Source: Brevundimonas sp. NIBR11
Lineage (GTDB): Bacteria > Pseudomonadota > Alphaproteobacteria > Caulobacterales > Caulobacteraceae
NCBI RefSeq assembly: GCF_027912535.1
Contig: NZ_CP115465.1
Coordinates: 2,150,001 to 2,214,000 of the forward strand
Direction of reading: 5' to 3'
DNA length: 64,000 nucleotides
Below the pieces are notes generated by a model. It was not told the DNA's origin. It did not search any database and saw nothing but the letters and a program-made list of their open reading frames with translations. Shown piece by piece: positions 34,985 to 44,596 of the stretch (its first letter is position 1; the number at the start of each line of letters is the position of its first letter). The position numbers and the translations under genes were made by a program.

Positions 34985-35013
34985 CGTTAGGCGCAGCGGT
35001 GCGGATGCGTCAA
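34985..35013 (-). promoter_or_regulatory. promoter candidate for the pnt operon
   Basis: On the minus strand TTGACG (35013-35008) is followed after 17 bases by CTAACG (34990-34985), about 30 bases before the pntA1 start. The -35 box matches the Caulobacter housekeeping pattern TTGACG; the -10 is only partly good. Confidence 0.55.
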
Positions 35014-35130
35014 AGGCGCAAGCTCGGCAATATTCGAGCGAAACGTCCCGCGACCGACGTTACGGCGCGCACGTCTCGTGTCCGGATCAGGCGAAAGGTC
35101 GACAGTCTCGTCCCGCGCTCGGGCCGCGAG

Positions 35131-35147
35131 CCGCCCGGAGCGGGCGG
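35131..35147 (-). terminator. perfect hairpin just after the aa3 oxidase subunit IV gene
   Basis: CCGCCCG, loop GAG, CGGGCGG forms a seven-base-pair stem ten bases after the stop of the 35157-35420 gene. There is no T-run after it on the minus strand, so it may be a weak or Rho-assisted terminator, or an RNA-stabilising stem if transcription continues into pntA1. Confidence 0.4.
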
Positions 35148-35156
35148 TAGCGCCCT

Positions 35157-35420
35157 TTAGTGGCTCTTGCCGCTTTTCAGGAAGAACCCACCGGCCACGG
35201 CCAGGACCACGGCGGCGATCAGACCGGCGATGAAGCTTCCGCCCGGCTGGAACCACAACACCAGGAACAGCAGCAGCGACGCAATGGCCAGCGAGCCCCA
35301 CTTGGCCATGTTCATGAACAGGCTGTAGGTCGCCGACTGTTCCTCGATTGTCATCTCGCCGTGGACATAGGCGTCCGCGTCGTGATCGGCGTGTTCGGTC
35401 GGGGCGTGGTGGTCGGCCAT
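35157..35420 (-). CDS. aa3-type cytochrome c oxidase subunit IV
   Basis: An 87-residue protein. The His/Asp-rich start (MADHHAPTEHADHDADAYVHGEM, cited as motif HADHDADAYVHGEM) is followed by the PF07835 core TIEEQSATYSLFMNMAKWGS and two membrane segments. It is the small bacterial aa3 oxidase subunit common in alphaproteobacteria, of accessory or unclear role. It stands 204 bases upstream of pntA1 in the same direction, the common position for this gene in Caulobacterales relatives. The main oxidase subunits are not in the window. Confidence 0.82.
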   Translation of the reverse strand: MADHHAPTEHADHDADAYVHGEMTIEEQSATYSLFMNMAKWGSLAIASLLLFLVLWFQPGGSFIAGLIAAVVLAVAGGFFLKSGKSH

Positions 35421-35499
35421 GGGTCTGCGTCCGGGTCGGAGAGGCGTTTGGCGGTCTTATAGCGATGCGTGGCCAAGGCTCAAGTGCTGGCTCGAGCCC

Positions 35500-37293
35500 T
35501 CAACCCAGCGCCTCGAACTGATCGATCAGACGTTCGAGCCGCATCGTGCCGATGGTCCAGAAGGCCGGGTCGCGTGGGTTGAGGCCGAACGGCTCCAGCG
35601 CCTCGACGTAGGTCTTGGTCCCGCCCGCGGCCAATAGCCCACGGTACAGAGGCGCGAACCCGTCCGGGTCGGCCCGCCGCGTCTCCATCAGGGCCGCCAC
35701 CAGCAGGTCCCCGAAGGCATAGGCGTAGACATAGAAGGGCGAGTGGACGAAGTGGCTGACATAGCTCCACCAGGCCTCGTATCCGGCATTCAGCGTCACC
35801 GCCGGACCCAGGGACGCGCCCATCTCCTCCAGCCACAGGTCGCCCAGACGGTCGGCGGAGACCTCGCCCCGCAGGCGCTCGTCGTGGAACCGGGTCTCGA
35901 ACCGGTGGAAGGCGATCTGGCGCACCACGGTGTTCAGCCCATCCTCGATCCGCCCCGCCAGCAGACCGCGCTGCTCGGCCTTGGGCGCAGTGGCCAGCAG
36001 CCGGTCAAACGTCAGCCCCTCGGCGAAGATCGACGCCGTCTCGGCCAGCGTCAGCGGCGTATCCGCCAGCAGCGTCCCCTTCTCGGCCGCCAACATCTGG
36101 TGCACCCCGTGCCCAAGTTCATGCGCCAGGGTCAGGACGTCACGCCGCTCGCCCATCCAGTTCAGGAAGACATAGGGGTGGCGATCCGCCGTCACCGGGT
36201 GGGCGTAGGCGCCTGACTGTTTCCCGGCTCGTGCGCGGCCGTCGATCCATGGCCTGTCGAAGAACCGACCGGCGCGCTCGGCGAACTCCGCGCCCAGGTC
36301 GCCAAAGCTCTCCAGCACCAGCTCCCGGCCCTGGTTCCAGTCGAACCCGCGCGGCGCCGCTGTCTCCAGCGGCGCGTTGCGATCCCATTGGTCCAGCTTG
36401 GCCTTGCCCAGCGCCTTGGCCTTCATCGCATAGTAGCGGTGGGACAGCTTCGGATAGGCCGCGGACACGGCCTCGGCCATGGCGTCGACTGCCTCGCCGT
36501 CGACCTCATTGGCCAGATGGCGGCTGTCGGCGGGACGTCTGAACCCGCGCCAGCGGTCTTCCATCGCCTTCTCGGCCGCGACCGTGTTCAGCGTGAGGGC
36601 CAGGGTCGAGACCCGCGCCGCCAGGGCCGTGTTCAGGCCCTCGGCCGCCGCGCGACGCTTCGCTTCCTTCGGATCCGAAAGCTGGTTCAGCGTCTCGGCC
36701 AAGGTCAGGCTCTCCCGGCCGGCCTCGACCCGCATCGCCGCCAGGGTCTCGTCGAACAGCCGGGGCCACTGGGCCGAAATCGGCATCCGCTCGGCGATGA
36801 ACGTCTCCAACTCCTCCGACACCTCATGCGGCTTCATCGCCCGCACCCGCCGCAGCCACGGCCGCCACACCGCCGCCCTGGCGTCCGCCGCCAAGGCCGC
36901 CTCGATCTCGGCCTCTTCCAACTGGTTGATCTCGAGCGTCAGCCAGACGGTCGGCGTCGCGATGGCAGTGATCTTCTCGCGCAGATCGGCCTCGAACCCC
37001 TGCGCGCCCGCATCGGCCCGGTTGGTCGAGGCCGCCAGGAAAGCATAGGCGCCTAGCGCTCCCAGCTTCTCCGACGCGTGTTCGTACAGGGTGATGGCCC
37101 GATCCAGCGTCGCGCCCAACGCCTTCGCATTGGCGCGCTCGGCGACGAACCGGCCTTGCAGTCCGTTCAGCTGGGCCACAGCCGCTTTCGCCGCCTCCAG
37201 ATCGGCGGCGATCTTCGCGTCCTCGCGCGAGGCGTAGAGATCGGACAGGTCCCAGAGGGGCGGCTCGACGGGGGTCTTGAAGGGCGCGTTCAT
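35500..37293 (-). CDS. pepF: M3-family oligoendopeptidase F
   Basis: A 597-residue metallopeptidase. The M3 zinc motif LAHELGHGVHQML is near residues 388-400, with the third ligand Glu expected in LAETASIFAEGLTF. The C-terminal SPFYVYAYAFGDLLVAAL and FGLNPRDPAFW are typical of the PepF/M3B group. The ATG at 37293 has GAGGGGG directly in front and is preferred to a longer frame starting at 37371. It would degrade short peptides in the cytoplasm. No partner is evident, and it diverges from the DUF4153 gene. Confidence 0.92.
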   Translation of the reverse strand: MNAPFKTPVEPPLWDLSDLYASREDAKIAADLEAAKAAVAQLNGLQGRFVAERANAKALGATLDRAITLYEHASEKLGALGAYAFLAASTNRADAGAQGFEADLREKITAIATPTVWLTLEINQLEEAEIEAALAADARAAVWRPWLRRVRAMKPHEVSEELETFIAERMPISAQWPRLFDETLAAMRVEAGRESLTLAETLNQLSDPKEAKRRAAAEGLNTALAARVSTLALTLNTVAAEKAMEDRWRGFRRPADSRHLANEVDGEAVDAMAEAVSAAYPKLSHRYYAMKAKALGKAKLDQWDRNAPLETAAPRGFDWNQGRELVLESFGDLGAEFAERAGRFFDRPWIDGRARAGKQSGAYAHPVTADRHPYVFLNWMGERRDVLTLAHELGHGVHQMLAAEKGTLLADTPLTLAETASIFAEGLTFDRLLATAPKAEQRGLLAGRIEDGLNTVVRQIAFHRFETRFHDERLRGEVSADRLGDLWLEEMGASLGPAVTLNAGYEAWWSYVSHFVHSPFYVYAYAFGDLLVAALMETRRADPDGFAPLYRGLLAAGGTKTYVEALEPFGLNPRDPAFWTIGTMRLERLIDQFEALG

Positions 37294-37427
37294 CCCCCTC
37301 GTTGTGGGGTCGCACGACGCGCGGCGCAACGGCGCAGGCTGGGGCGCAGCGCCCGATCCGTCACGAAACATAGCTTTCCCGCCGCTCCGCCCCGGGTCAT
37401 GGTCGCGCTTCGGGGGAGAGACGCGCC

Positions 37428-39242
37428 ATGACCGAACATACCGACACCCACGCCGCCGGTCGCGCGGACCTGAGAGGCAACGACGACCGCCGGGTCGGCT
37501 TCGTCCGCCTCGCTGTCGGCCTGGCCCAGGGGATCGCCCTCTATCTCCTGTTCAAGGCGGCCGAAGGCCCCGGTCCGCGCTGGGCCGACACACACCCGGA
37601 GCTGTTCGGGCCGATGGTGCTGACCGCCCTGTTCCTCCCCCCGGTGATCCTGGCCGGAGTCGGGCGGCTGCGCTGGACGATGCTGGCGATCTGGACGGTG
37701 GTCGCGGCCGCGGCGCTGGCCTTCCTCGCGTGGCACGACATCGCACGACAGGCGGCCGATGTGACGCGCCATCTCAGCCCGGCCCTATTCCCCTTCGCCG
37801 CCGCCGCCCTGTTCATCGCACACCACCTGATCGTCCCGGCGGATCGTGAGCGGAAGCCGATCGCCCCCTTTCCCGCCTATTTCGACGCCGCCTGGATGGC
37901 GGGGGTGCAGCTGGTGCTGTCCGTCGCCTTCGCCGGCGCCTTCTGGCTGCTGCTGTTTCTCGGCGCCGCCCTGTTCAACATCATCGGACTGAGCTTCCTC
38001 GGCGACCTGATCGGCAACGCCTGGTTCTCCTTCCCCCTGACCGGCCTCGCCTTCGCAACGGCCGTTCACCTGACCGACGTCCGCGATGGCCTGATCCGGG
38101 GCGTCAGGACCATCGCCCTGATGCTGCTGTCCTGGCTGCTGCTGGTCCTGACCGTCCTGGTCGGCGGCTTCCTCGCGGCCCTGCTCTTCACCGGCCTCGA
38201 CGGCCTGTGGGAGACCGGCAGCGCCACCGCCCTGGTCCTCGCCGCCGCAGGGGCCCTGATCATCCTCATCAACGCCGCCTATCAGGACGGTCGTCCCGAC
38301 AACCTGCCGCCCGCCGTCCTGCGCGGCGCGGTGCGGGTCGCCGCCCTGCTGCTGACCCCGCTCGTCGGCCTCGCCATCTGGGGCTTGGCGCTTCGCATCG
38401 GCCAGCACGGCCTGACGCCCGACCGGATCATCGCCGCCGCCTGCGCCCTCGTCGGCGTCGGCTATGCCATCGGCTACGGCCTCGGCGCCTTGGCCCCCTT
38501 CATCCGCAAGGGCTCGGCCTGGATGAAGCCGCTGGAGATGACCAACATCGTGACCGCCGTGCTGGAGGTCGCCGTCATCCTGGCCCTCTTCACCCCCCTG
38601 GCCGATCCGGCCCGCCTGTCGGTGGCGGATCAGATGGCGCGGCTGGACAACGGCAAGGTCGCCCCGGCCGCCTTCGACTACGCCTTCCTCAAGTTCGAGA
38701 GCGGCAAGGTCGGCAAGGCCGCCCTCGCCCGCCTGATCCAGTCCGACAACCCCGAGATCGCCCGGCGCGCCCGCGAGGCTTCGGAAGCCGACAATCGCTA
38801 TGACATCGAGGTTCCCCCCGTCGTGGAGCCGCTGATCACGCCGGTCGTCGAGGCCTGGCCAGCCGATCGCCCCCTGCCCGCCTCCTTCTCCAAGCCGTTC
38901 CGCGGACCCAGCGTTCTGTTCGGTTGCCGCAATCGGGGCGACTGCGTGGCCACGCTTCAGGACCTGAACGGCGACGGCGCTTTGGAAATCCTGATGGCCA
39001 GTCAGGCGGGTCTGTGGCTGTTCGTCGATGACGGCCAGGGCGGCTGGGACAACGAGGGCAGCTACACGATCCTGCGCTGCGTCGGCGAACCGGCGGCTCC
39101 CGATGCGCGCCAGCTCATGAAGTCCGGCGCGCTCGAACCGCGCCCGGCGGCCTGGCCCGACATGGGCACAGGTGGCCGCTTCGCTTCCAGCTTCGCCTCC
39201 AGCGGACCCTGCCTGAGGGCTGAACGCGAGGCCGCGCGTTAA
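37428..39242 (+). CDS. DUF4153 multi-pass membrane protein
   Basis: A 604-residue protein. About a dozen hydrophobic segments fill residues 25-410, with the DUF4153-like stretches WMAGVQLVLSVAFAGAFWLLLFLGAALFNIIG and INAAYQDGRPDNLPPAVLRGAVRVAALLL (cited in parts). The last about 190 residues are soluble, include LQDLNGDGALEILM (an EF-hand-like Asp-rich loop, as in FG-GAP repeats) and several Cys, and have no membrane segment. Function is unknown. It is monocistronic, with a 134-base gap from the divergent pepF. Confidence 0.78.
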   Translation: MTEHTDTHAAGRADLRGNDDRRVGFVRLAVGLAQGIALYLLFKAAEGPGPRWADTHPELFGPMVLTALFLPPVILAGVGRLRWTMLAIWTVVAAAALAFLAWHDIARQAADVTRHLSPALFPFAAAALFIAHHLIVPADRERKPIAPFPAYFDAAWMAGVQLVLSVAFAGAFWLLLFLGAALFNIIGLSFLGDLIGNAWFSFPLTGLAFATAVHLTDVRDGLIRGVRTIALMLLSWLLLVLTVLVGGFLAALLFTGLDGLWETGSATALVLAAAGALIILINAAYQDGRPDNLPPAVLRGAVRVAALLLTPLVGLAIWGLALRIGQHGLTPDRIIAAACALVGVGYAIGYGLGALAPFIRKGSAWMKPLEMTNIVTAVLEVAVILALFTPLADPARLSVADQMARLDNGKVAPAAFDYAFLKFESGKVGKAALARLIQSDNPEIARRAREASEADNRYDIEVPPVVEPLITPVVEAWPADRPLPASFSKPFRGPSVLFGCRNRGDCVATLQDLNGDGALEILMASQAGLWLFVDDGQGGWDNEGSYTILRCVGEPAAPDARQLMKSGALEPRPAAWPDMGTGGRFASSFASSGPCLRAEREAAR

Positions 39243-39364
39243 CCCTGCGCACACCACGCCCTCTCACCCGATCTTCACCGCATCGGGGTTAAGCCGTCCC
39301 GAAACGAGCCAGTCCCGCTTTCACGAGGACCGGCCGCTACGGTGATGACAGAGGGTGTCCGCAA

Positions 39365-40813
39365 ATGGCCAAGACCGTTCTCGTGGTCGACGACGATCCG
39401 ACCCAGCGCCGCCTCGTCCAGGCGGTTCTGGATCGCGAAGGCTATATCGTCGCCCACGCCGAGTCGGGCGGCGAGGCCATAGACCGCCTGACCAAGGGCG
39501 GCGGCGCCGACGTCGTCCTGCTGGACCTCGTCATGCCGGGCATGAGCGGCATGGAGGCCCTGGCCGAGATCCGCACCGCGGGCGTCACCACCCCCGTCAT
39601 CGTCCTGACCGCCAACGGCGGCATCGAGACCGTGGTCAAGGCCATGCAGGCCGGCGCCCAGGACTTCTTCATCAAACCCGCCAGCCCGGAACGCATTCTG
39701 GTCGGCATCCGGAACGCGCTGCAACTGACCCAGCTGACCGCCGAGGTCGGCCGTCTGAAGAAGCACGTCGCCGGCCGCGTGACCTTCGCAGATCTGGTCG
39801 GCGACAGCCGTCCGATGCAGATGGTCAAACAGCTCGGCGCCCGCGCCGCCAAGTCGTCCATCCCGGTCCTGATCACCGGCGAGAGCGGCGTCGGCAAGGA
39901 GGTCATCGCCCGCGCCCTGCACGGCGCCTCGGACCGCGCCGGCAAGCCGTTCGTGGCCGTCAACTGCGGGGCCCTGCCCGCCAATCTGGTCGAGTCGATC
40001 CTGTTCGGCCACGAGAAGGGCAGCTTCACCGGCGCCTCCGACAAACACCTCGGCAAGTTCATGGAGGCCAATGGCGGCACCCTGTTCCTAGACGAGATCG
40101 GCGAACTGCCGCTGGACATGCAGGTCAAGCTTCTGCGCGCGCTTCAGGAGGGCGAGATCGATCCGGTCGGCGCCAAGCGCGCGGTCAAGGTCGATGTCCG
40201 CATCGTGTCGGCCACCAACCGCGACCTATCGACCGCCGTGGCCGAGGGCCGGTTCCGCGAGGACCTGTTCTATCGGCTGAACGTCTTCCCGATCGAGGCC
40301 CCATCCCTGCGCGAGCGACGCGAGGACATCCCGGGGCTGATCGACCACTTCATCGGCCGCTTCAACGTCGAGGAGGGCAAGCGGATCGCCGGCGCCTCGC
40401 CCGAGACCCTGGCCCTGCTGACCGCCTTCGACTGGCCCGGCAATGTGCGCCAACTGGAGAACACCATCTATCGCGCCATCGTCCTGGCCGATGCGCCATT
40501 CCTGCAGCCGCACGACTTTCCGGCCATCTCGGGCGTCGCCATGCCGTTGGAGCCCGCCGAAGCCCAGCCGTCGGCGGCCATCGTCGGCTATGCCGACCTG
40601 CCGCCCCTGCCGGAGCAGCCGATCAAGATCCTCGACGACCGCGGTCATCTGCGGACCCTGGAGGACATCGAGCGCGACCTGATCCAGCACGCCATCGAGG
40701 TGTATGCCGGCCACATGTCGGAGATCGCGCGTCGCCTCGGCATCGGCCGCTCGACACTCTATCGCAAGGTTCGCGAGCAGGGCCTGGAAGGCATACTGAA
40801 AGAAGCGGGCTGA
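39365..40813 (+). CDS. NtrC-family sigma-54-dependent response regulator
   Basis: A 482-residue regulator. The receiver domain is at 1-120, with the acidic pocket D9-D11, phospho-acceptor D54 in LLDLVMPG and K near FIKPAS. The AAA+ domain spans about 140-375, with Walker A GESGVGKE and Walker [14 protein letters not shown]. The sigma-54 contact loop reads GSFTGAS where GAFTGA is usual. A Fis-type helix-turn-helix lies at the C-terminus ([19 protein letters not shown]). It resembles Caulobacter TacA in its N-terminus, but I cannot confirm that from sequence alone. No sensor kinase is adjacent. It would activate sigma-54 promoters when phosphorylated. Confidence 0.9.
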   Translation: MAKTVLVVDDDPTQRRLVQAVLDREGYIVAHAESGGEAIDRLTKGGGADVVLLDLVMPGMSGMEALAEIRTAGVTTPVIVLTANGGIETVVKAMQAGAQDFFIKPASPERILVGIRNALQLTQLTAEVGRLKKHVAGRVTFADLVGDSRPMQMVKQLGARAAKSSIPVLITGESGVGKEVIARALHGASDRAGKPFVAVNCGALPANLVESILFGHEKGSFTGASDKHLGKFMEANGGTLFLDEIGELPLDMQVKLLRALQEGEIDPVGAKRAVKVDVRIVSATNRDLSTAVAEGRFREDLFYRLNVFPIEAPSLRERREDIPGLIDHFIGRFNVEEGKRIAGASPETLALLTAFDWPGNVRQLENTIYRAIVLADAPFLQPHDFPAISGVAMPLEPAEAQPSAAIVGYADLPPLPEQPIKILDDRGHLRTLEDIERDLIQHAIEVYAGHMSEIARRLGIGRSTLYRKVREQGLEGILKEAG

Positions 40814-40826
40814 CCGATCTTGCGAC

Positions 40827-40846
40827 CCGAAAACCACAGTTTTCGG
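40827..40846 (+). terminator. hairpin after the NtrC-type regulator gene
   Basis: CCGAAAAC, loop CACA, GTTTTCGG is a perfect eight-base-pair stem 14 bases after the stop at 40813. It is flanked by TTGCGA on both sides. There is no long T-run, so terminator activity is uncertain. Confidence 0.45.
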
Positions 40847-40995
40847 TTGCGATGCCAAGCTGAAACAATCCGCCTCAATGAGGCCGCGACGGATCACGAA
40901 GACAGCGCCGTATAACCAGACCGTTGGATCGATCGCGTCGTCGCGCGTTTCGGAAGCCGACGGGCGTCTCCCCGCGCCTCTTTCCGGATCGCTGA

Positions 40996-43758
40996 ATGAC
41001 CATTGCCGCTGCTCTCCTCTACGCCCTCGCCTCCGGAACTCTCCAGACGACGCCCCCCGTCCAGGGCATGCCCCAGACGGCGCCTCAGACGATGGTCCCC
41101 GCGGCGGGCCAGACCCCGGCCGCGACCGTCGATCAGGATCAGGATCAGGACGAAGACCTGCCCACCGGCGCCCCGGTAGGCGATGCGGACATCGTCGACG
41201 ACGTCGTCGTCGACGGCGCCCGCCTGCGCGGGGCCGTTCAAGGCGATATCCCGCCCGACCTGACCCTCGACGCCGATCAGTTACGCGCGTACGGCGCCTC
41301 CAACGTCGCCGAGCTGCTGACGGCGCTGGAGCCCTTGACCCGCTCCTCGCGCGGCTCGGGCGGCCCGGTCCTGCTGCTGAACGGCCGCCGCACCTCCGGC
41401 TTCCAGGAGATTCGCAACATCCCGTTCGAGGCGATCGAACGCACCGAGATCCTGCCCGAACAGGTCGCCCTGACCTATGGCTACACCGCCGACCAGCGGG
41501 TCGTGAACTTCGTCCTCAAGGCCACCTTCCGCCAGGCCACGGCCGAAGCCAGCGCACGCGGCCCGTCTCAGGGCGGCCGCCTGACCTCCGAGCTTGAGAC
41601 CGGCTATTTCAGCATCGTCGACGGCACCCGCATCAACGTCAGTCTCGAACATCAGCACGACACGGCCCTGTTCGAATCCGAGCGCGACATCACCCGCGAC
41701 CCGGGCTCCCAGCCGTTCGACCTGCTCGGCAACATCTCTGGCATCCCTTACGGCGCCCAGATCGCGCCGAACCTGAACGCCGTCGTCGCCGCCAACCCCG
41801 GCGTCCTCAACCCGACCCTGGCCCAGTTCGCCGCGGGAGCAAACGCACCGCGCACCGGCAATCTCAGCGACTACCGCACCCTGCTTCCGGCCGGCGACAC
41901 CACCACGCTGAACGCCTCCATCGCCCGCGACCTGAACGCCACGACCAAGGGCACCGTCAGCCTCAACCTTGTCGACGCCTCGACCTTCGCCTACGGCGGC
42001 CTGCCGGGCGTGACCCTGAGGGCGCCGGCCGGTCGCAACGGCTCGCCCTTCAGCAACGACGTCCTCGTCTATCGTTTCATCGGCGACGCCGGCGCCCTGA
42101 CGCGCGACACCGACACCCAGACCGCCAATCTCGGCGTCCTGCTGGACGGTTTCATCGGCGACAACTGGCGCTGGACCGTTCAGGGCACCTACGACCGGGT
42201 CGAGACCGACACGGTAACCGGCCGAGGCCTGTCGGCTACGGCGGCCCAGACGGCGGTGACCGCCGGCACGCTCAACCCCTTCGGCTATCTGGCGCCGTCC
42301 AGCTTCACCCGCCTGACCGACACGGCCAACTCGGTCGCCAGCGGCGGCGCGCTCGAAGCCGTCTTCATGGGCAACCTCTGGCAGGGGCCTGTGGGCGCCC
42401 TCTACTCGACCTGGAAGGTCGGGCTCGACACCCGCGACCTCAGCTCGGAGAGCACCCTGTCGGGCGTCTTCTCCGAACGCGCCATCGGCCGAGACCGCGC
42501 CTACGGTACGGTCAACCTCTCCATGCCGCTCTCCAGCCGCAGCGGAGACACGCCCGGCCGGTTCGGCGATCTGTCGGTCAACGCCAACGCCGGCTATGAC
42601 GAGGCCTCCGACATCGGCGGCCTTGTCACCCTGGGCGCCGGCGCCAATTGGACCCCGATCGAGCCCCTCTCGCTCAGCGCCAGCTACAAGAACGAGGATG
42701 CGGCCCCGACCATCCAACAGCTAAACGATCCGACCATCTCGACGCCGAACACCTCGGTCTTCGACTTCCGCACGGGCCGCACTGTCCAGGTGACGCGCGT
42801 CTCGGGCGGCAATCCGAACCTGATCCCGGCGACGACCCAGGTTCTGTCCCTCGGCGTCAATTTCCGCCCCTGGTCGGAGAAGGATTTCTCGGTCAGCTCC
42901 AACTACACCCGCACCGTGGTGGATGACGCCGTCATCGCCTTCCCGACCATCACCGCCGACCTAGAGGCGGCCCTGCCGGAGCGGTTCACGCGCGATGCGA
43001 CGGGGAACCTGCTGGCCATCGACGCCCGTCCGCTGAACTTCGCCCGCACCGAGCGAGCCGAGCTCCGCACCGGCTTCAACTTCTCGCGCGCCTTCGGCAC
43101 GCCCAATCCGGCGGCGTCGGGCGGACCCGGCGGTCGTCCGGGCGGCGGCATGATGATGATGGGCGGCGGCCCCCGTCCCGGTGGCGGCGCGGGCGGTCCA
43201 CCTCCCGGCGGCGGCGGCATGCAGATGCGGATGGGCGGAGGCGGCGGTGGGCGCGGCGGCGGCATGCAGCCGGGCCAGGGTCGTTTCAATCTCTCGATCT
43301 ATCATACGGTCCGGTTCACCGACACGGTGACCATCCGCGACAGCCTGCCCGAGCTCGACCTGCTGGACGGCGACGCCACCGGCGCGCGCGGCGGCACCTC
43401 GCGCAACGAAATCCAGGTCCAGGCCGGAGTCTTCCGCAACGGATTCGGCTCCTTCCTGAATGCCAACTGGCGCGAGGGCACCCGTGTCGACGGCGGCGCG
43501 GGCGGTTCGGACCTGGCCTTCAGCGATCAGACCACGGTCAACCTGAACGTCTTCGCCGACCTGTCCCAGCGGACCGCCTGGGTCGAGCGCTTCCCGATCC
43601 TGAAGGGCACGCGCATCAACTTCGGCGTCCAGAACCTGTTCGACAGCCGCACCGAGGTGACCTCCTCGACCGGCACGGTCCCGCTCAATTACCAACCGGA
43701 CTTCCTCGATCCCATTGGTCGCACCATCTCGGTCAGCCTGCGAAAGATCCTCTTCTAG
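40996..43758 (+). CDS. TonB-dependent receptor with Gly/Met-rich insertion
   Basis: A 920-residue outer-membrane receptor-like protein. The start MTIAAALLYALASGTLQ is a short signal-like segment, followed by a Gln/Pro/Asp-rich stretch with DQDQDQDEDLP. The plug domain has GASNVAELLTALEPLTRSSRG and VLLLNGRRTSGFQEIRNIP. A long beta-barrel follows and the protein ends PIGRTISVSLRKILF, with terminal Phe. At about residues 708-760 there is an insertion of Gly, Met, Pro and Arg (e.g. GGGMMMMGGGPRPGGG, GGGGMQMRMGGGG), probably an outer loop. The ligand is unknown. No neighbouring transport genes are present. An active TonB box is not obvious. Confidence 0.82.
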   Translation: MTIAAALLYALASGTLQTTPPVQGMPQTAPQTMVPAAGQTPAATVDQDQDQDEDLPTGAPVGDADIVDDVVVDGARLRGAVQGDIPPDLTLDADQLRAYGASNVAELLTALEPLTRSSRGSGGPVLLLNGRRTSGFQEIRNIPFEAIERTEILPEQVALTYGYTADQRVVNFVLKATFRQATAEASARGPSQGGRLTSELETGYFSIVDGTRINVSLEHQHDTALFESERDITRDPGSQPFDLLGNISGIPYGAQIAPNLNAVVAANPGVLNPTLAQFAAGANAPRTGNLSDYRTLLPAGDTTTLNASIARDLNATTKGTVSLNLVDASTFAYGGLPGVTLRAPAGRNGSPFSNDVLVYRFIGDAGALTRDTDTQTANLGVLLDGFIGDNWRWTVQGTYDRVETDTVTGRGLSATAAQTAVTAGTLNPFGYLAPSSFTRLTDTANSVASGGALEAVFMGNLWQGPVGALYSTWKVGLDTRDLSSESTLSGVFSERAIGRDRAYGTVNLSMPLSSRSGDTPGRFGDLSVNANAGYDEASDIGGLVTLGAGANWTPIEPLSLSASYKNEDAAPTIQQLNDPTISTPNTSVFDFRTGRTVQVTRVSGGNPNLIPATTQVLSLGVNFRPWSEKDFSVSSNYTRTVVDDAVIAFPTITADLEAALPERFTRDATGNLLAIDARPLNFARTERAELRTGFNFSRAFGTPNPAASGGPGGRPGGGMMMMGGGPRPGGGAGGPPPGGGGMQMRMGGGGGGRGGGMQPGQGRFNLSIYHTVRFTDTVTIRDSLPELDLLDGDATGARGGTSRNEIQVQAGVFRNGFGSFLNANWREGTRVDGGAGGSDLAFSDQTTVNLNVFADLSQRTAWVERFPILKGTRINFGVQNLFDSRTEVTSSTGTVPLNYQPDFLDPIGRTISVSLRKILF

Positions 43759-43765
43759 GTTTCGC

Positions 43766-43795
43766 GGCGCGCCCCGGCTCGGGCCGGGGTGCGCC
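43766..43795 (+). terminator. strong GC hairpin after the TonB-receptor gene
   Basis: The arms GGCGCGCCCCGGC and GCCGGGGTGCGCC form a 13-base-pair stem with one G-U pair and a four-base loop, starting 7 bases after the stop at 43758. A poor T-run follows. It is the likely transcript end of the receptor gene. Confidence 0.6.
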
Positions 43796-43860
43796 TGTCT
43801 CGACGAAAACGCGTGCGGTGGATCCGAGAATGCCCTTATCAAGAGCGGAAGGGGGATCGC

Positions 43861-44568
43861 ATGACCGAGACACGCAAACCTGGCGACGAGCTGGCCGAAG
43901 ACATGCTGGGCTTCGGCGGACGCGATGTACTGACGGCCAAGGATCTGCTCCTGCGTCCGGCCGCAGTCTTGCGATCCTGGATGGAGGGCGGCCCCGACGG
44001 CGGCGGCCTCTACGCCCGCCCCTTGCGGCTCTATCTCGCCCTCAACGCGATCTTGATGCTGATCCTGTTCCTGCGCGGCGGCGCCGGTTTCGTCCTCGAC
44101 GGTCTCTCCGCCGCTCAATGGGAGCCGTTGCTGGACATGTCGGGAAAATCCCGAGATGCTTTCGTCGCCGACGCTGACGGGTGGATGACCTTGGTCATGG
44201 TGCCAATCCTGTCCGCATTCTACGCCATCGCCGCCGCCCCGCTACTCCGCTGGTGGGACCCCGATGATCTCGGATGGCGTCGTGGTTTTCGAGCGGCCTT
44301 CGGCTGGTTGTGCGCATGGACCGTGCCGGTTCTGCCCCTCTCCGCCTTCGGTTACGGTTCCGGCCCGCTGGCGGCGGCGGTCGGGGCGCTGACGGCCCTG
44401 ATCGGCGTGGTCGCGTTCGTGCGCATGGGGCCCGGACGGTGGTTCCAGTCGCCGTTGTCGGGCGTCCTGAAGGGCGTCGCTCTGATGATCGCCGTCCAGT
44501 TGTCGGCCATGGTGGGCGGCGTGCTGGTCGGCGCGATCGGAATCGTCGGCGCGCTCGTCAGCCCCTGA
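43861..44568 (+). CDS. multi-pass membrane protein, DUF3667/Yip1-like layout
   Basis: A 235-residue protein. The ATG at 43861 has AAGGGGG upstream and is preferred to an earlier in-frame start. A soluble N-terminus contains FGGRDVLTAKDLLLRPAAVLRSWM, followed by about five membrane segments (RLYLALNAILMLILFL, LVMVPILSAFYAIAAAPLL, LAAAVGALTALIGVVAFV, and two at the end). The motif with a target stretch before LRLYLALNAI recalls DUF3667 proteins, but I am not certain of the family. It is flanked by the TonB-receptor terminator and the convergent 44597-45016 gene. Function unknown. Confidence 0.65.
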   Translation: MTETRKPGDELAEDMLGFGGRDVLTAKDLLLRPAAVLRSWMEGGPDGGGLYARPLRLYLALNAILMLILFLRGGAGFVLDGLSAAQWEPLLDMSGKSRDAFVADADGWMTLVMVPILSAFYAIAAAPLLRWWDPDDLGWRRGFRAAFGWLCAWTVPVLPLSAFGYGSGPLAAAVGALTALIGVVAFVRMGPGRWFQSPLSGVLKGVALMIAVQLSAMVGGVLVGAIGIVGALVSP

Positions 44569-44596
44569 GCGTCAGGACGACCCGAATGTGACGCTG

